Positions 18,303-27,930 of a stretch of 53,710 nucleotides of DNA are shown here, one piece after another. The notes beneath the pieces were generated by a model. That model was given only the letters and a program-made list of their open reading frames with translations. It had not been told where the DNA came from and ran no database searches. Both the position numbers and the translations under genes were made by a program. The DNA is from an uncultured Bacteroidales bacterium. GTDB lineage: Bacteria; Bacteroidota; Bacteroidia; Bacteroidales; Bacteroidaceae. The stretch covers positions 1 through 53,710 of the forward strand of contig CAMAMZ010000001.1 in assembly GCA_945837185.1 (NCBI GenBank), read 5' to 3'. The first letter of the stretch is position 1. The number at the start of each line of letters is the position of its first letter.

Positions 18303-18377
18303 CTTGCTTGAATTTATTTGAATAGGCAAAAATACGAAATATTTTCTATTTATCAGCCTTGTAATTCATAAATTATA

Positions 18378-19649
18378 TTATGCTATGGTCATTTCATCAG
18401 ATGCAGACAGTTGCGTGGCCCCATTACGTTGCTTGGCAGAACGGCTGATACTGAGGATTACACCGATATAGATGCAATTGATAATAGTGGATGTTCCTCC
18501 CTTACTGATAAGGGGAAGGGGTTGTCCTGTTACTGGTGCGATGCCCACAGCTACAGACATGTTGAACAAAGCCTGCGATACGAGCAGAATGGCCAAGCCC
18601 ATGACCAGCAACGCGGGAAAATTGTTCTCACAGCGAAGGGCTATTCTACCTGCTCTGAACAACAGGAAGATATAGAGGAGCGCTACAAAGGAGCCGCCTG
18701 CTATGCCCATCTCTTCGATAATGATGGCATAGATGAAATCGGAGAATGCTTGCGACAAGAAGTCTCGTTCCACAGAGTTTCCCGGTCCTTTGCCCACAAT
18801 GTTACAACTCGCTATGGCAATGCTGGCATGTGCCTTTTGCGCTCCTTTTTCGACGAGGTCTACCTTTTCAGGAGCAACATCGGTGTCACTGTCATGACTT
18901 TCCAATCGTGATCGCCATGTGTCAACGCGATGGAACACCTTCTCTATCAGATTGGGCTTTTCCTTCTTTACTGTCAGTTGCTCGGTCAACTGTTGGTTGG
19001 GTGTTTGCGGTGTGGATTTGCCGAGGTTCATGATAAGAAGATAGCCTGCCACAAGCATGAGTGCAGTGACGCCCAGCAGTGGACCAATCTGTTTCCAAGG
19101 GACACGTCCGATAAACATCATGATGATAATCACCACATACAGCAGTGCTGCGGTGGAGAAGTTCTCGACCATAATGAGCGGGATGATGACGACACACAAC
19201 CAGAGAATATATTTGAACGCGTTCTTATCGGTGCCATCAGGAGTTTGCATGGCACTGAGAATCTGTGCTGTGGCCAATACCAACGTTCCTTTGGCAATTT
19301 CAGAGGGCTGGAATTGGATGCCCAAAATGCTTACCCAGCGTTGGGCTCCATTTGTCGTCTGACCAGCAAAGAATACCCATATCAATGTGAAGACAGAGAA
19401 GATGAGTAAAAAGGGTGTGGCAATCTTGAAATATTTGCACTTGATATTGAGCGTGATAATGATACAGAAGATACCGAGCACCAAAAGGAGAATATGCTTG
19501 AAGATGGGCATGAAATAGCTGCCTTTTTCGTAACTCAACTGGGAAGAGGCGGAGAATACTTCTATCACACTGATGATACAGAGGAAGAAGAAAATCATCC
19601 AAACTACTTTGTCTCCTTTGAAGAGATTTCCTATTGTCTTGTTTTGCAT
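18378..19649 (-). CDS. ftsW: SEDS peptidoglycan polymerase FtsW
   Basis: 423 residues, with about ten hydrophobic membrane segments. It is a SEDS-family glycosyltransferase that polymerises lipid II at the septum together with its partner FtsI (23850). Recognisable stretches are NGAQRWVSILGIQFQPSEIA in the first half and VGIAPVTGQPLPLISKGG near the end, both typical of FtsW/RodA. A large extracellular loop (about 215-275, with the charged region ESHDSDTDVAPEK) lies between the two halves. The 5' end overlaps murD by 19 bases. The dcw position favours FtsW over RodA. Confidence 0.96.
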   Translation of the reverse strand: MQNKTIGNLFKGDKVVWMIFFFLCIISVIEVFSASSQLSYEKGSYFMPIFKHILLLVLGIFCIIITLNIKCKYFKIATPFLLIFSVFTLIWVFFAGQTTNGAQRWVSILGIQFQPSEIAKGTLVLATAQILSAMQTPDGTDKNAFKYILWLCVVIIPLIMVENFSTAALLYVVIIIMMFIGRVPWKQIGPLLGVTALMLVAGYLLIMNLGKSTPQTPNQQLTEQLTVKKEKPNLIEKVFHRVDTWRSRLESHDSDTDVAPEKVDLVEKGAQKAHASIAIASCNIVGKGPGNSVERDFLSQAFSDFIYAIIIEEMGIAGGSFVALLYIFLLFRAGRIALRCENNFPALLVMGLAILLVSQALFNMSVAVGIAPVTGQPLPLISKGGTSTIINCIYIGVILSISRSAKQRNGATQLSASDEMTIA

Positions 19650-20983
19650 CTGCCAAATTCTTTAACGGTTTCCTTAAACTGTTCGCCCCTGTCTTCCATA
19701 TTCTTGAATAAGTCGAAACTTGCGCAACAAGGACTAAGGAGTACCGTGTCGCCTTCTTCAGCCAGTTGCCGACAGGCTTCCATACATGCTCTCATGCTGT
19801 GGGTGTCGCGTGTAGGAATACCTAAAGCATCGAAGTTATCATGCAATTTCTGGTTGTCAGCACCAAGGAATACGATGGCTTTACATTTCTTTTGCACTAA
19901 TGGGAAAAGTGGTTTGTAGTCGTTGCCTTTATCCTTGCCTCCTATAATCAGGATTGTGGGACGTGTCATGCTCTCCAGTGCATACCAGCATGCGTCGACA
20001 TTGGTGGCTTTGGAATCGTTGATATAGGTAACACCATCCACTGTGCCGGCATACTCCAGTCTGTGCTCAACACCGGGGAAATTGCTTAGGCTCTTTGCGA
20101 GCGTCTCGTCTGGAATGCCTGCAATATGGGCTGCCAAGCCTGCTGCCAGACAGTTGTAGAGATTATGTTTTCCTCGCAGACTCAGTTCTTCGCGTGGCAT
20201 AGAAAAGGGAGTAGGAAGTGCGAGGTGGTAGGTGTCATCCGCTATATAAGCTGCTACGTTTTCAGCATGGTTTTCTGAAAACGGATAACAGGTGGCTCCC
20301 ACTGGTGTATGCGATAGTTCTTGCGCTATCACTGGGTCGTCATTCCAATAGATGAAACTATCAGCCTTGGTTTGGTTGCGTACAATACGCATCTTGGCGG
20401 CAGCATAGTTTTCAAATTTGAAGTCGTAGCGATCCAAGTGGTCGGGCGTAATGTTGAGCAGAATAGCGATGTTCGCGTGGAAGTCGTACATGTCGTCGAG
20501 CTGAAAACTGCTTAACTCTATGACGTAATAAGGATGTGGCGTTTCTGCTACCTGAAGCGCCAAACTATGTCCGATATTACCAGCGAGTCCAACGTCATAT
20601 CCGGCAGACTTAAAGATGTGATAGACGAGTGAGGTCGTGGTGGTCTTGCCATTGCTGCCCGTAATGCAAATCATTTTGGCATCTGTATAGCGTGCGGCAA
20701 ACTCAATCTCGCTGATAATGGGAATGGCCTTTTCCCGTAACTTACATACCATGGGAGCCTCTTTAGGAATGCCTGGGCTCTTGATGACCTCATCTGCGCT
20801 GAGTATCAGCGACTCGGTATGTTGCCCCTCTTCCCATACAATATGATGAGAATCCAGCATTTTCTTATAAGTGTCCTTGATAGAGGACATATCTGACACA
20901 AAGACGTCGAAACCTTCCTTCTTTGCCAATATCGCTGCGCCAACACCACTTTCCGCTGCGCCTAAAACTACGATTCTTTTCAT
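19631..20983 (-). CDS. murD: UDP-N-acetylmuramoyl-L-alanine--D-glutamate ligase
   Basis: 450 residues; adds D-Glu to UDP-MurNAc-L-Ala. The N-terminal VVLGAAESGVGAAILA (5-20) binds the UDP part, KSPGIP (68-73) is a MurD signature, the ATP loop GSNGKTTTT is at 109-117, and NDSKATNVDA in the central domain binds the acceptor. Length is typical. It lies 99 bases after mraY, a gap in which I find no promoter box. Confidence 0.97.
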   Translation of the reverse strand: MKRIVVLGAAESGVGAAILAKKEGFDVFVSDMSSIKDTYKKMLDSHHIVWEEGQHTESLILSADEVIKSPGIPKEAPMVCKLREKAIPIISEIEFAARYTDAKMICITGSNGKTTTTSLVYHIFKSAGYDVGLAGNIGHSLALQVAETPHPYYVIELSSFQLDDMYDFHANIAILLNITPDHLDRYDFKFENYAAAKMRIVRNQTKADSFIYWNDDPVIAQELSHTPVGATCYPFSENHAENVAAYIADDTYHLALPTPFSMPREELSLRGKHNLYNCLAAGLAAHIAGIPDETLAKSLSNFPGVEHRLEYAGTVDGVTYINDSKATNVDACWYALESMTRPTILIIGGKDKGNDYKPLFPLVQKKCKAIVFLGADNQKLHDNFDALGIPTRDTHSMRACMEACRQLAEEGDTVLLSPCCASFDLFKNMEDRGEQFKETVKEFGRCKTRQ

Positions 20984-21082
20984 ACCTTGTTCTGTTTACA
21001 CCTTATTTATATATATAAAGGAGGCAGATAGTGCTTTCCTATCATGCTATGCCCAATTTTTTCTTCTTTTCGGATGAAATGT

Positions 21083-22351
21083 TTACCTTATCTTCAATGT
21101 TATGATTGTGAATACTGCCAAGATGATGGTTATTATCCAGAAGCGAATGGTAATCTTCGATTCATGGACAGGAGTGTGGGGCGTTTTGATGATGTAGGTA
21201 CATTCTGGGTCCAACTGACTGTCTTGGGTCCTAAAGTTGTCATGGATGGGTGTGCGCTTAAAGATGCGCTGTTTTACTCCATGTGCTTTACCCCGTTTGT
21301 AATACCAAACCTGCATGATGACACTTAAACTTTCTATGAAGAAGATACCACAGAGAATGGGCAACATCAATTCCTTGTGAATGATGATGGCAGCCACAGC
21401 TATGATACCTCCAATGGTCAGTGAACCTGTATCGCCCATAAAAACCTGTGCAGGAAAGGCATTGTACCAAAGGAAACCTATGAGTGCTCCCACAAATGCA
21501 CAGATGAACACTACCAGTTCTTCCGATTCAGGAATATACATGATGTTCAGGTAAGAGGCGAATTCGATATGTGAGCTCACATAGGCCAGAATGCCCAGTG
21601 CCACGCCTATTATCGCGGAATTGCCTGCACACATACCGTCCATACCGTCGTTGAGATTCGCTCCGTTACTTACTGCCGTTACCACCAGAATGGTCATGAT
21701 GACAAACAATATCCATCCGGCTGCGGTCTTGTATTGGCCACAGAACGACATGATGTTGGAGTAATCGAGATTGTGTCCTTTGACAAACGGAATGGTCGTC
21801 TTCAACGATTTGCAGGCTTGAGTTTTGTGTTTGACAACAGTCTCCTGTCCTTGGCGTTCTATAGACAGATTCTCATTCATCCTGACGTCTGGCGAAGCCC
21901 ATAAAACCAAGCCAACAATGAGTCCGATGCCTATCTGACCAACAATCTTGTATTTCCCTTTCAAGCCATCTTTGTTATGACGGAAAATCTTGATGTAGTC
22001 GTCCATACCACCGAGGAAGCCCAACCAAACAGTGGTGATAATCATCAGGATGAGGTAAATGTTGCGTAAACGCCCCAATAAAAGTACCGGAATCAGAATA
22101 GAGACGATAATGATGATGCCGCCCATAGATGGCACACCTATTTTCTTGACACCAAAGGGGTCAATGCTTGCATCTCGTTGGGTTTCTGTAATCTGTTTCC
22201 GCTTGAGGAACTTGATAAAACGTTCGCCGAACCATGCTGAGATGATGAGCGACAATATCAGTGCTAACAAGGCGCGAAAGGAGATATAGCCCCAAACGTG
22301 CGAGCCGCTGATACCAAATTGTTCCAGAAATCTGAATAAATAGTATAACAT
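21083..22351 (-). CDS. mraY: Phospho-N-acetylmuramoyl-pentapeptide-transferase
   Basis: 422 residues and about ten membrane segments; transfers phospho-MurNAc-pentapeptide to undecaprenyl phosphate, making lipid I. Family motifs include PSMGG (near 75), the DD site in GMDDYIKI (near 117), and NLNDGMDGMCAGN and FMGDTGSL in the second half. It is longer than the E. coli enzyme (360), the extra length being an insert at about 150-200 facing the periplasm; that insert is common in this phylum. Confidence 0.97.
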   Translation of the reverse strand: MLYYLFRFLEQFGISGSHVWGYISFRALLALILSLIISAWFGERFIKFLKRKQITETQRDASIDPFGVKKIGVPSMGGIIIIVSILIPVLLLGRLRNIYLILMIITTVWLGFLGGMDDYIKIFRHNKDGLKGKYKIVGQIGIGLIVGLVLWASPDVRMNENLSIERQGQETVVKHKTQACKSLKTTIPFVKGHNLDYSNIMSFCGQYKTAAGWILFVIMTILVVTAVSNGANLNDGMDGMCAGNSAIIGVALGILAYVSSHIEFASYLNIMYIPESEELVVFICAFVGALIGFLWYNAFPAQVFMGDTGSLTIGGIIAVAAIIIHKELMLPILCGIFFIESLSVIMQVWYYKRGKAHGVKQRIFKRTPIHDNFRTQDSQLDPECTYIIKTPHTPVHESKITIRFWIITIILAVFTIITLKIR

Positions 22352-22369
22352 GGCAAATAGTCCCGTTGA

Positions 22370-23830
22370 TTACTGATTTGCAAAAATATCTCGTACCACT
22401 TCTTTGTCGTCAAAGTGATGTTTTACGCCTTTGATTTCCTGATAGTCCTCATGACCTTTGCCCGCTATGAGGATAACATCGCCTTTTTGTGCCATCATAC
22501 ATGCAGCGCGAATGGCCTCTCTACGATCAACGATGCTCACCACTTTCTTCAACTGTTGGGCGGTAAGGCCTGCCAACATGTCGTTGATGATGTCCTGCGG
22601 TTCTTCAAACCTTGGGTTGTCGCTGGTGATGATAACACGGTCGCTTTGCTTCACGGCCTCTTGTGCCATAAGCGGACGTTTTCCTTTGTCTCTGTTGCCA
22701 CCTGCTCCACATACGGTAATGACTTGGCCTTTACCATTCAAAACCTCGTGAATGGCGTTTAGTACATTCTCCAATGCGTCGGGCGTATGTGCGTAATCCA
22801 CAATGGCAGTATAGCCTTGCGGTGAACGGATCGGTTCCAAACGGCCGCTCACACTATGCAAGGTGCTCAACACCAAGAGAATGTCTTGGGCCGATTTGCC
22901 CAGCATGCGTGCTGCTCCATAAACGGCCAATAGGTTGCTGACATTGAACTTGCCAATGAACTGCACGCCAACTTCATGTCCGTCAATCTCTACATACATC
23001 CCTTCGAAATGGCATTCCAAAATGCGCGCTTTGAAGTCTGCTGCCTGTTGGGTTGAATAGGTTCGAATCTGTGCCTTACAGTTCTGCACCATCACCGAGC
23101 CGTTCTTGTCGTCTGCATTAGTGATGGCGAAGGCAGACTTAGGCAGGCCATCGAAGAAGGCTTTCTTGGCATCCCGGTAATTTTCAAAAGTCTTATGATA
23201 GTCGAGGTGATCGCGTGTGAGATTGGTAAAGATACCTCCCGTAAACCGCAATCCGCCTATACGCTTTTGAGCAATGGCATGCGATGAGCACTCCATGAAA
23301 GCATATTCGCAACCGGCCTCTACCATGCGATGTAACAGGTCGTTAAGTTCTATAGGGTCGGGAGTTGTATGGTCAGCGGGAATGGCAGTGTCTTCAATAT
23401 AGTTGCAAACCGTTGAGAGAAGACCACATTTATGTCCCATCTTGCGAAACATATTATATAATAAGGTGGCGATGGTGGTCTTGCCGTTGGTGCCAGTCAC
23501 TCCCACGAGTTTCAGTTTCTTAGAGGGATCGCCATAAAATGCGGTTGCTACTTTTCCCACTGCATCCTCTGTTGAGGCCACTTGAATATAGGTAACTCCC
23601 TCTACAAGCGAAGTGGGGAGTTTTTCGCAGAGAATGGCTTTTGCGCCTTGGCTAATGGCTTTGGATATATATTGATGGCCATCAGTTTGCGTTCCAACCA
23701 TGGCTACGAACAGATGCCCGTCTGCTATCCTGCGGGAATCGATATTAACACCCTTGATGTCCACAGCCTCATTACCGATTACTGATATTGGCTTTATACA
23801 ACCAATCAATGTCTTTAGTTCGCAATTCAT
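22370..23830 (-). CDS. murE: UDP-MurNAc-tripeptide ligase (meso-DAP adding)
   Basis: 486 residues; adds the third stem residue. The ATP loop GTNGKTT is at 113-119, the carbamylated-lysine region near FENYRDAKKAFF (215-226), and DYAHTPDALE at 345. The substrate motif DNPR (404-407) is the form found in meso-diaminopimelate-specific enzymes, so this organism's peptidoglycan is predicted to contain meso-DAP. It lies 18 bases upstream of mraY. Confidence 0.97.
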   Translation of the reverse strand: MNCELKTLIGCIKPISVIGNEAVDIKGVNIDSRRIADGHLFVAMVGTQTDGHQYISKAISQGAKAILCEKLPTSLVEGVTYIQVASTEDAVGKVATAFYGDPSKKLKLVGVTGTNGKTTIATLLYNMFRKMGHKCGLLSTVCNYIEDTAIPADHTTPDPIELNDLLHRMVEAGCEYAFMECSSHAIAQKRIGGLRFTGGIFTNLTRDHLDYHKTFENYRDAKKAFFDGLPKSAFAITNADDKNGSVMVQNCKAQIRTYSTQQAADFKARILECHFEGMYVEIDGHEVGVQFIGKFNVSNLLAVYGAARMLGKSAQDILLVLSTLHSVSGRLEPIRSPQGYTAIVDYAHTPDALENVLNAIHEVLNGKGQVITVCGAGGNRDKGKRPLMAQEAVKQSDRVIITSDNPRFEEPQDIINDMLAGLTAQQLKKVVSIVDRREAIRAACMMAQKGDVILIAGKGHEDYQEIKGVKHHFDDKEVVRDIFANQ

Positions 23831-23849
23831 ACGCTTAATCTTTTAAATT

Positions 23850-26012
23850 CTATTTGAGAGTGAGTATGCAACGTGCACCTTTCTTGATTCTTGTTCCTGG
23901 GGCAATGCTTTGGCTAATAACCTTGCCTCGGCCTAAGAGTGTTACTTTCATGCCGCGGCTTTCTAAAAGGAATACAGCATCACGGGCACCCATGCCGAAG
24001 GTGTTGGGCACGAGGTGTTTTGAACTGCTTCGTTCTCGCCTGAGCTGTATGTTGTTTGCATCCTGGCTGGTTGCCTCTCCCCATACAGGATTATTGCCAA
24101 TAAAGGAGCCATTCCAGTCTTTGCGTGGCTTGTAGCCCAAATGGCTGAGCACATAGTCGGCTGCTATGATGTTTCCTTTTTTGACGTCAGGCACTAAGAT
24201 TGATGTGGAATCTTTAGCGTCCTTAGCATCCAATTTTACATCCTGTGCCATAATGCCTTCAGCAATATTATGGAATACAACACCACTCATGCCACCTCCA
24301 GAGGCAGGGAGTCCTGACTTCTGGATACATACGATGCAACTATAACGTGGTGCGTCTGCCGGGAAATAGCCTGCGAAACTGAGCAGATAGTTGGTGACGC
24401 CAGATTTGTAGCCTCCTGCTCCTTGTGAAATCTGGGCCGTACCGGTCTTGCCTGCTACTTTGAAAGAGGTTGAGCCTGCTTTCTTTCCCAATCCCTGACT
24501 TACCACGTGTTCCAACATGGTTTGCATTAGTTTCACGACACGCTCGCTGCATATCTGCTCTTTGCCGGGAACAACCTCTGGAGGAAATTCCATTAAAGTC
24601 TTCCCGTCTTTTACAACCGACTTCACAAAGCGTGGACGCATCATCTTTCCATTATTGGCAATGGCATTGTAGAACGCCAGGGTGGAGATGGGAGGAATCT
24701 GTGTTTCATAACCAATGCTCATCCAAGCCAAAGCGGTGTTGCTCCAGTTGAGCCATTGTCCGCGTTTGTTCTTCTTGGGCATACGGATGCGTGCCGGTGC
24801 ATAACCTTTGAGAGGGATGTGGAAATCGGAGGTCACACCAGAGCGGTATACACCTTCGACAAATTTCTCAGGATTGTTATGATAATATTCGTCTACGATA
24901 CGACTTACGCCGATATTGGAACTGACTTCCAACGAACGTGGCAGACGCATCGGGCCATAACCGCCTCTTCGCCAGTTATGGTCTTTCATCTCACGTCCGT
25001 ACATGGGCCATACACCACCTCCGGTGTCAACCATTTTGGTCGTATCGCAATAGCCATCTTCCAAGACCGTCATGATACTAATGGGCTTGAACACCGAACC
25101 GGGTTCCAGCAGGTCGCTGACAGCGTGGTTCTTTACTTCACGATAAACACCATCAATACATTTCTCCATGTTGACGATGGCTTTGATGTCACCTGTCTGC
25201 ACCTCCATCACAATGGCTACACCTACATTGCCGTTAATGAGTTTCAATTCTTCTATCACAGCACGTTCAGCCAAGTCTTGCATGCTTACATCAATAGTTG
25301 TCACGATGTCAGCGCCATCTGTGGGGGGCGTGTCTATGATGTCCAGATACTTGTTCAGTACTTTGCGACGATGGATAAAGCCATTCTTGCCACGCAAGAT
25401 ACTGTCGTAAGACAACTCCAAACCAAAGCGGGCTGTGTCTTTTGAACCATACATTGTGCCGAGTGTGCGGCTTGCCAAGGAGCCATACGGACGTTGGCGG
25501 GCATTAAATTCCTCAAAATGAAAACCTCCTTTGAAGGCCGACTTGCGGAACACAGGCAATGCCTTCACTTCGGTAAATGTGTTGTAGTCAACACGGCGTT
25601 CCCATACTGGCCAATGTCTTGCTTGCATCGTGCGGCCTTTTTCCAAATGTTCCTTGAAGGCCTCTTGGCTCTTTTCCGGGAAGATGTCAGTAAGACCCAT
25701 ACAGATGGAATCGAGTTTCGCTTCCCAAAGGGAGTCATTCTTGGCATTGCGCAGGGCTTGGAAGTCCATGTAAAGTTTAAACTCCGGCAGTGAACTTGCC
25801 ATAAGTTGTCCGTCGCAACTTAGTATATTGCCCCGAGTAGGCTTAACCGTCACACTGTCTTTCTTCACCCTGTCGGCCACCTGCATCCAATAGTCACGCT
25901 TCACCGTCATCAGGTAAGCGGCTTTGCATATGATGGCCACAGCCATTAGGGTCATCGCAATGGCTATGACAGAATATCTTGGTATGATTTTATCAGAATT
26001 AAACTTACTCAT
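23850..26012 (-). CDS. ftsI: Septal penicillin-binding protein (transpeptidase) with PASTA domain
   Basis: 720 residues, a class B penicillin-binding protein that cross-links septal peptidoglycan together with FtsW. One membrane anchor (about 14-36), a pedestal domain with RGNILSCDG (60-68), then the transpeptidase with SVFK (306-309, acylated Ser306), SSN (364-366) and KTG (522-524). A C-terminal PASTA domain from about 660 carries VPNTFGMGARDAVFLLESRG. E. coli FtsI lacks PASTA; its presence is usual in Bacteroidota and Gram-positives. It overlaps ftsL by 8 bases, suggesting coupled translation. Confidence 0.95.
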   Translation of the reverse strand: MSKFNSDKIIPRYSVIAIAMTLMAVAIICKAAYLMTVKRDYWMQVADRVKKDSVTVKPTRGNILSCDGQLMASSLPEFKLYMDFQALRNAKNDSLWEAKLDSICMGLTDIFPEKSQEAFKEHLEKGRTMQARHWPVWERRVDYNTFTEVKALPVFRKSAFKGGFHFEEFNARQRPYGSLASRTLGTMYGSKDTARFGLELSYDSILRGKNGFIHRRKVLNKYLDIIDTPPTDGADIVTTIDVSMQDLAERAVIEELKLINGNVGVAIVMEVQTGDIKAIVNMEKCIDGVYREVKNHAVSDLLEPGSVFKPISIMTVLEDGYCDTTKMVDTGGGVWPMYGREMKDHNWRRGGYGPMRLPRSLEVSSNIGVSRIVDEYYHNNPEKFVEGVYRSGVTSDFHIPLKGYAPARIRMPKKNKRGQWLNWSNTALAWMSIGYETQIPPISTLAFYNAIANNGKMMRPRFVKSVVKDGKTLMEFPPEVVPGKEQICSERVVKLMQTMLEHVVSQGLGKKAGSTSFKVAGKTGTAQISQGAGGYKSGVTNYLLSFAGYFPADAPRYSCIVCIQKSGLPASGGGMSGVVFHNIAEGIMAQDVKLDAKDAKDSTSILVPDVKKGNIIAADYVLSHLGYKPRKDWNGSFIGNNPVWGEATSQDANNIQLRRERSSSKHLVPNTFGMGARDAVFLLESRGMKVTLLGRGKVISQSIAPGTRIKKGARCILTLK

Positions 26013-26484
26013 TTTCAGGGACGTTTATGATGAATGGAGGTTGATTGGCAATATGCAGCGTGCTGTCTTGTGTGGTTTGCAGCAACTGCAGAACATTGCT
26101 TTCCCTACTCTTCTCCGTGAGTTGGCTACTGCTGGAAAGGGCCTTGTATTTGGCATCCTGGAGTTCTTTTTTCAACTTGTCTATCTCGATGAGATTCTTT
26201 TGACAGCTATAGCGGTTGGAGATATAGACGACACAGAAGAAAGCAATCAGCAACAAAAGCCAAACTTGTCGTCTGATAGTACTCGTGTTGAGTATGTCGC
26301 CACCGAGGATTTTGTTGAAGGTGAGATTCGATGCAAGCGGGCGCTCTTCTTCTGTGGCCTGCTCTTTGATAGCCTCCTGTAGGGTCATGCCGTTGGATGC
26401 GGGTACCTGACTGGCATCCTTCTTCTTCTCCTCCTTAGGTTCAGTGGTGATGGTAGGTTCCTTTATGTCTGTTTCTGTACTCAT
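26005..26484 (-). CDS. ftsL: FtsL-like division protein
   Basis: 159 residues with one membrane segment (about 73-90, QVWLLLLIAFFCVVYISN), a polar cytoplasmic start of some 70 residues rich in K, E and T, and a heptad-rich segment after the membrane (NLIEIDKLKKELQDAKYKAL) that suggests a coiled coil pairing with a FtsB/DivIC-type partner. Conservation is weak; the call rests on topology and on the position between rsmH and ftsI. It begins 5 bases after the rsmH stop. Confidence 0.88.
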   Translation of the reverse strand: MSTETDIKEPTITTEPKEEKKKDASQVPASNGMTLQEAIKEQATEEERPLASNLTFNKILGGDILNTSTIRRQVWLLLLIAFFCVVYISNRYSCQKNLIEIDKLKKELQDAKYKALSSSSQLTEKSRESNVLQLLQTTQDSTLHIANQPPFIINVPENE

Positions 26485-26488
26485 GATG

Positions 26489-27403
26489 CTATTTCTTTTC
26501 AGCGATTCTTAATTTAGCACTGCGGCTGCGGGGATTGGTTTCCTGTTCTTCTTTGGAGGGAATGATTACCTTGCTGTTGACAGGTCGTAAAGGAGAGGTG
26601 ATACGTCCGAAAAAGTCTTGTTCTATCTTACCCTCAAGATTCCCGGTTTTGATGATGTTCTTTACGATACGGTCTTCTAACGAGTGGTAGGTAATCACGG
26701 CAAGTCTGCCTCCAGGAGCCAATAGTGCTGCTGCGGCATGGAGCATGTCTTGAAGCGCCTCCATTTCATGGTTCACCTCAATGCGGAGAGCTTGGAAAAG
26801 TCGGGCCATTTCTTTTTTCTCTTTTTCGCGTTTGAAGAGTGGCGTCAAGCATTGTATCAGTTGTTGGGTTGTGGTGATGCGCGACTGTTGACGATATTTC
26901 GCGATGACCGATGCTATTTTCCGAGAGTTTTTAAATTCACCGTACAGATAGAACAGGTTGGCCAGCGCTTCCTCCTCATAGTCGTTGATAATGTCTGCCG
27001 CAGTTTTTTCTGCCCTCTGGTTCATGCGCATGTCCAACGGTGCATCAAAACGAAAAGAGAATCCTCTTGCCTCTTCGTCAAAATGGTGTGAAGAAACACC
27101 CAAGTCGGCAAGCAAACCATCAATCTGTTCCACGTTGTAGTAGCGCATCCAATTTTTCAGATAACGGAAATTAGACCGCACAAACGTGAAGCGGTTGTCT
27201 TCGAAGGCATTGGCTTCGGCATCGGCATCCTGATCGAAACTATACAGGTGGCAGCTATTGTCCATCCTGGATAAAATTTCTCGCGAATGCCCGCCTCCTC
27301 CGAATGTTACATCAACATAGATGCCTTGGGGGTGAATAGCCAATCCGTCAATGCTTTCGCGGAGCAATACGGGAACGTGATAAGTATGGGTTGTTATCGT
27401 CAT
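26489..27403 (-). CDS. rsmH: 16S rRNA (cytosine-1402 N4)-methyltransferase
   Basis: 304 residues; methylates C1402 in the decoding centre, using S-adenosylmethionine. Visible motifs are YVDVTFGGGGHSREIL (SAM loop, 30-45), GLLADLGVSSHHFD and the block RGFSFRFDAPLDMRM, all hallmarks of the RsmH (MraW) family, plus AVITYHSLEDRIVK near the C-terminus. Length is usual (about 310). It starts 21 bases after mraZ. Confidence 0.97.
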   Translation of the reverse strand: MTITTHTYHVPVLLRESIDGLAIHPQGIYVDVTFGGGGHSREILSRMDNSCHLYSFDQDADAEANAFEDNRFTFVRSNFRYLKNWMRYYNVEQIDGLLADLGVSSHHFDEEARGFSFRFDAPLDMRMNQRAEKTAADIINDYEEEALANLFYLYGEFKNSRKIASVIAKYRQQSRITTTQQLIQCLTPLFKREKEKKEMARLFQALRIEVNHEMEALQDMLHAAAALLAPGGRLAVITYHSLEDRIVKNIIKTGNLEGKIEQDFFGRITSPLRPVNSKVIIPSKEEQETNPRSRSAKLRIAEKK

Positions 27404-27424
27404 GATTTCCGTTTAACGTGGATA

Positions 27425-27895
27425 TTATAAACTGGTTGTCTCGTTGTCTTCTTTGTTATCCATGAGTTGGGAGATGGCTTCTCCGAAAGCAGCGGCATCC
27501 ATAAAGGTTTCTTCGCAATGTGCCGCATTCCAGATTTCTATTGTGTCGTCCATGCCAATGAATCGGATGGATTGTTGAATGTCTGCCATCTTCAAATAAC
27601 GTTTTGGAATCAAGAAACGGCCGTTGCTGTCAAGGACTACCATTTCCACGTCTGCAACAAATTGGCGGAAGAGTTGCTGGTGTTGAGGATTCCAACGGTT
27701 CAAACGTTTGCGCAGTAAAACAATCTGTTCGTCCCATACTGCTTCCGGATACAGAACCAGACAGGGTTGGAAGATGTCTTTTCTCATAATAAGGCGCACT
27801 TCGCCAGCATTGGAAAACTGCTTGCGAAAGCACGAAGGGAGGAAGGCTCTTCCCTTGGCATCTGTCTTTGCTTCTATGTTTCCTGCGAACCGCAT
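27425..27895 (-). CDS. mraZ: Transcriptional regulator MraZ
   Basis: 156 residues with two AbrB-like swapped-hairpin repeats: the first has AKTDAKGRAFLPSCFRKQF, the second VVLDSNGRFLIPKRYL, each containing the DxxGR motif. MraZ forms rings that bind direct repeats ahead of its own gene and, in E. coli, represses the dcw operon. Here the first gene of the cluster is preceded by matching repeats (27945-27974). The residues after about 130 are poorly conserved. Confidence 0.97.
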   Translation of the reverse strand: MRFAGNIEAKTDAKGRAFLPSCFRKQFSNAGEVRLIMRKDIFQPCLVLYPEAVWDEQIVLLRKRLNRWNPQHQQLFRQFVADVEMVVLDSNGRFLIPKRYLKMADIQQSIRFIGMDDTIEIWNAAHCEETFMDAAAFGEAISQLMDNKEDNETTSL

Positions 27896-27930
27896 GTACT
27901 CCCTATTATTAATAATGTGTCAATTCGATG

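Noticed and set aside
21000..21082. Possible promoter between mraY and murD
   Set aside because: AT-rich, but no TAnnTTTG box on the minus strand; probably just a spacer inside the cluster.
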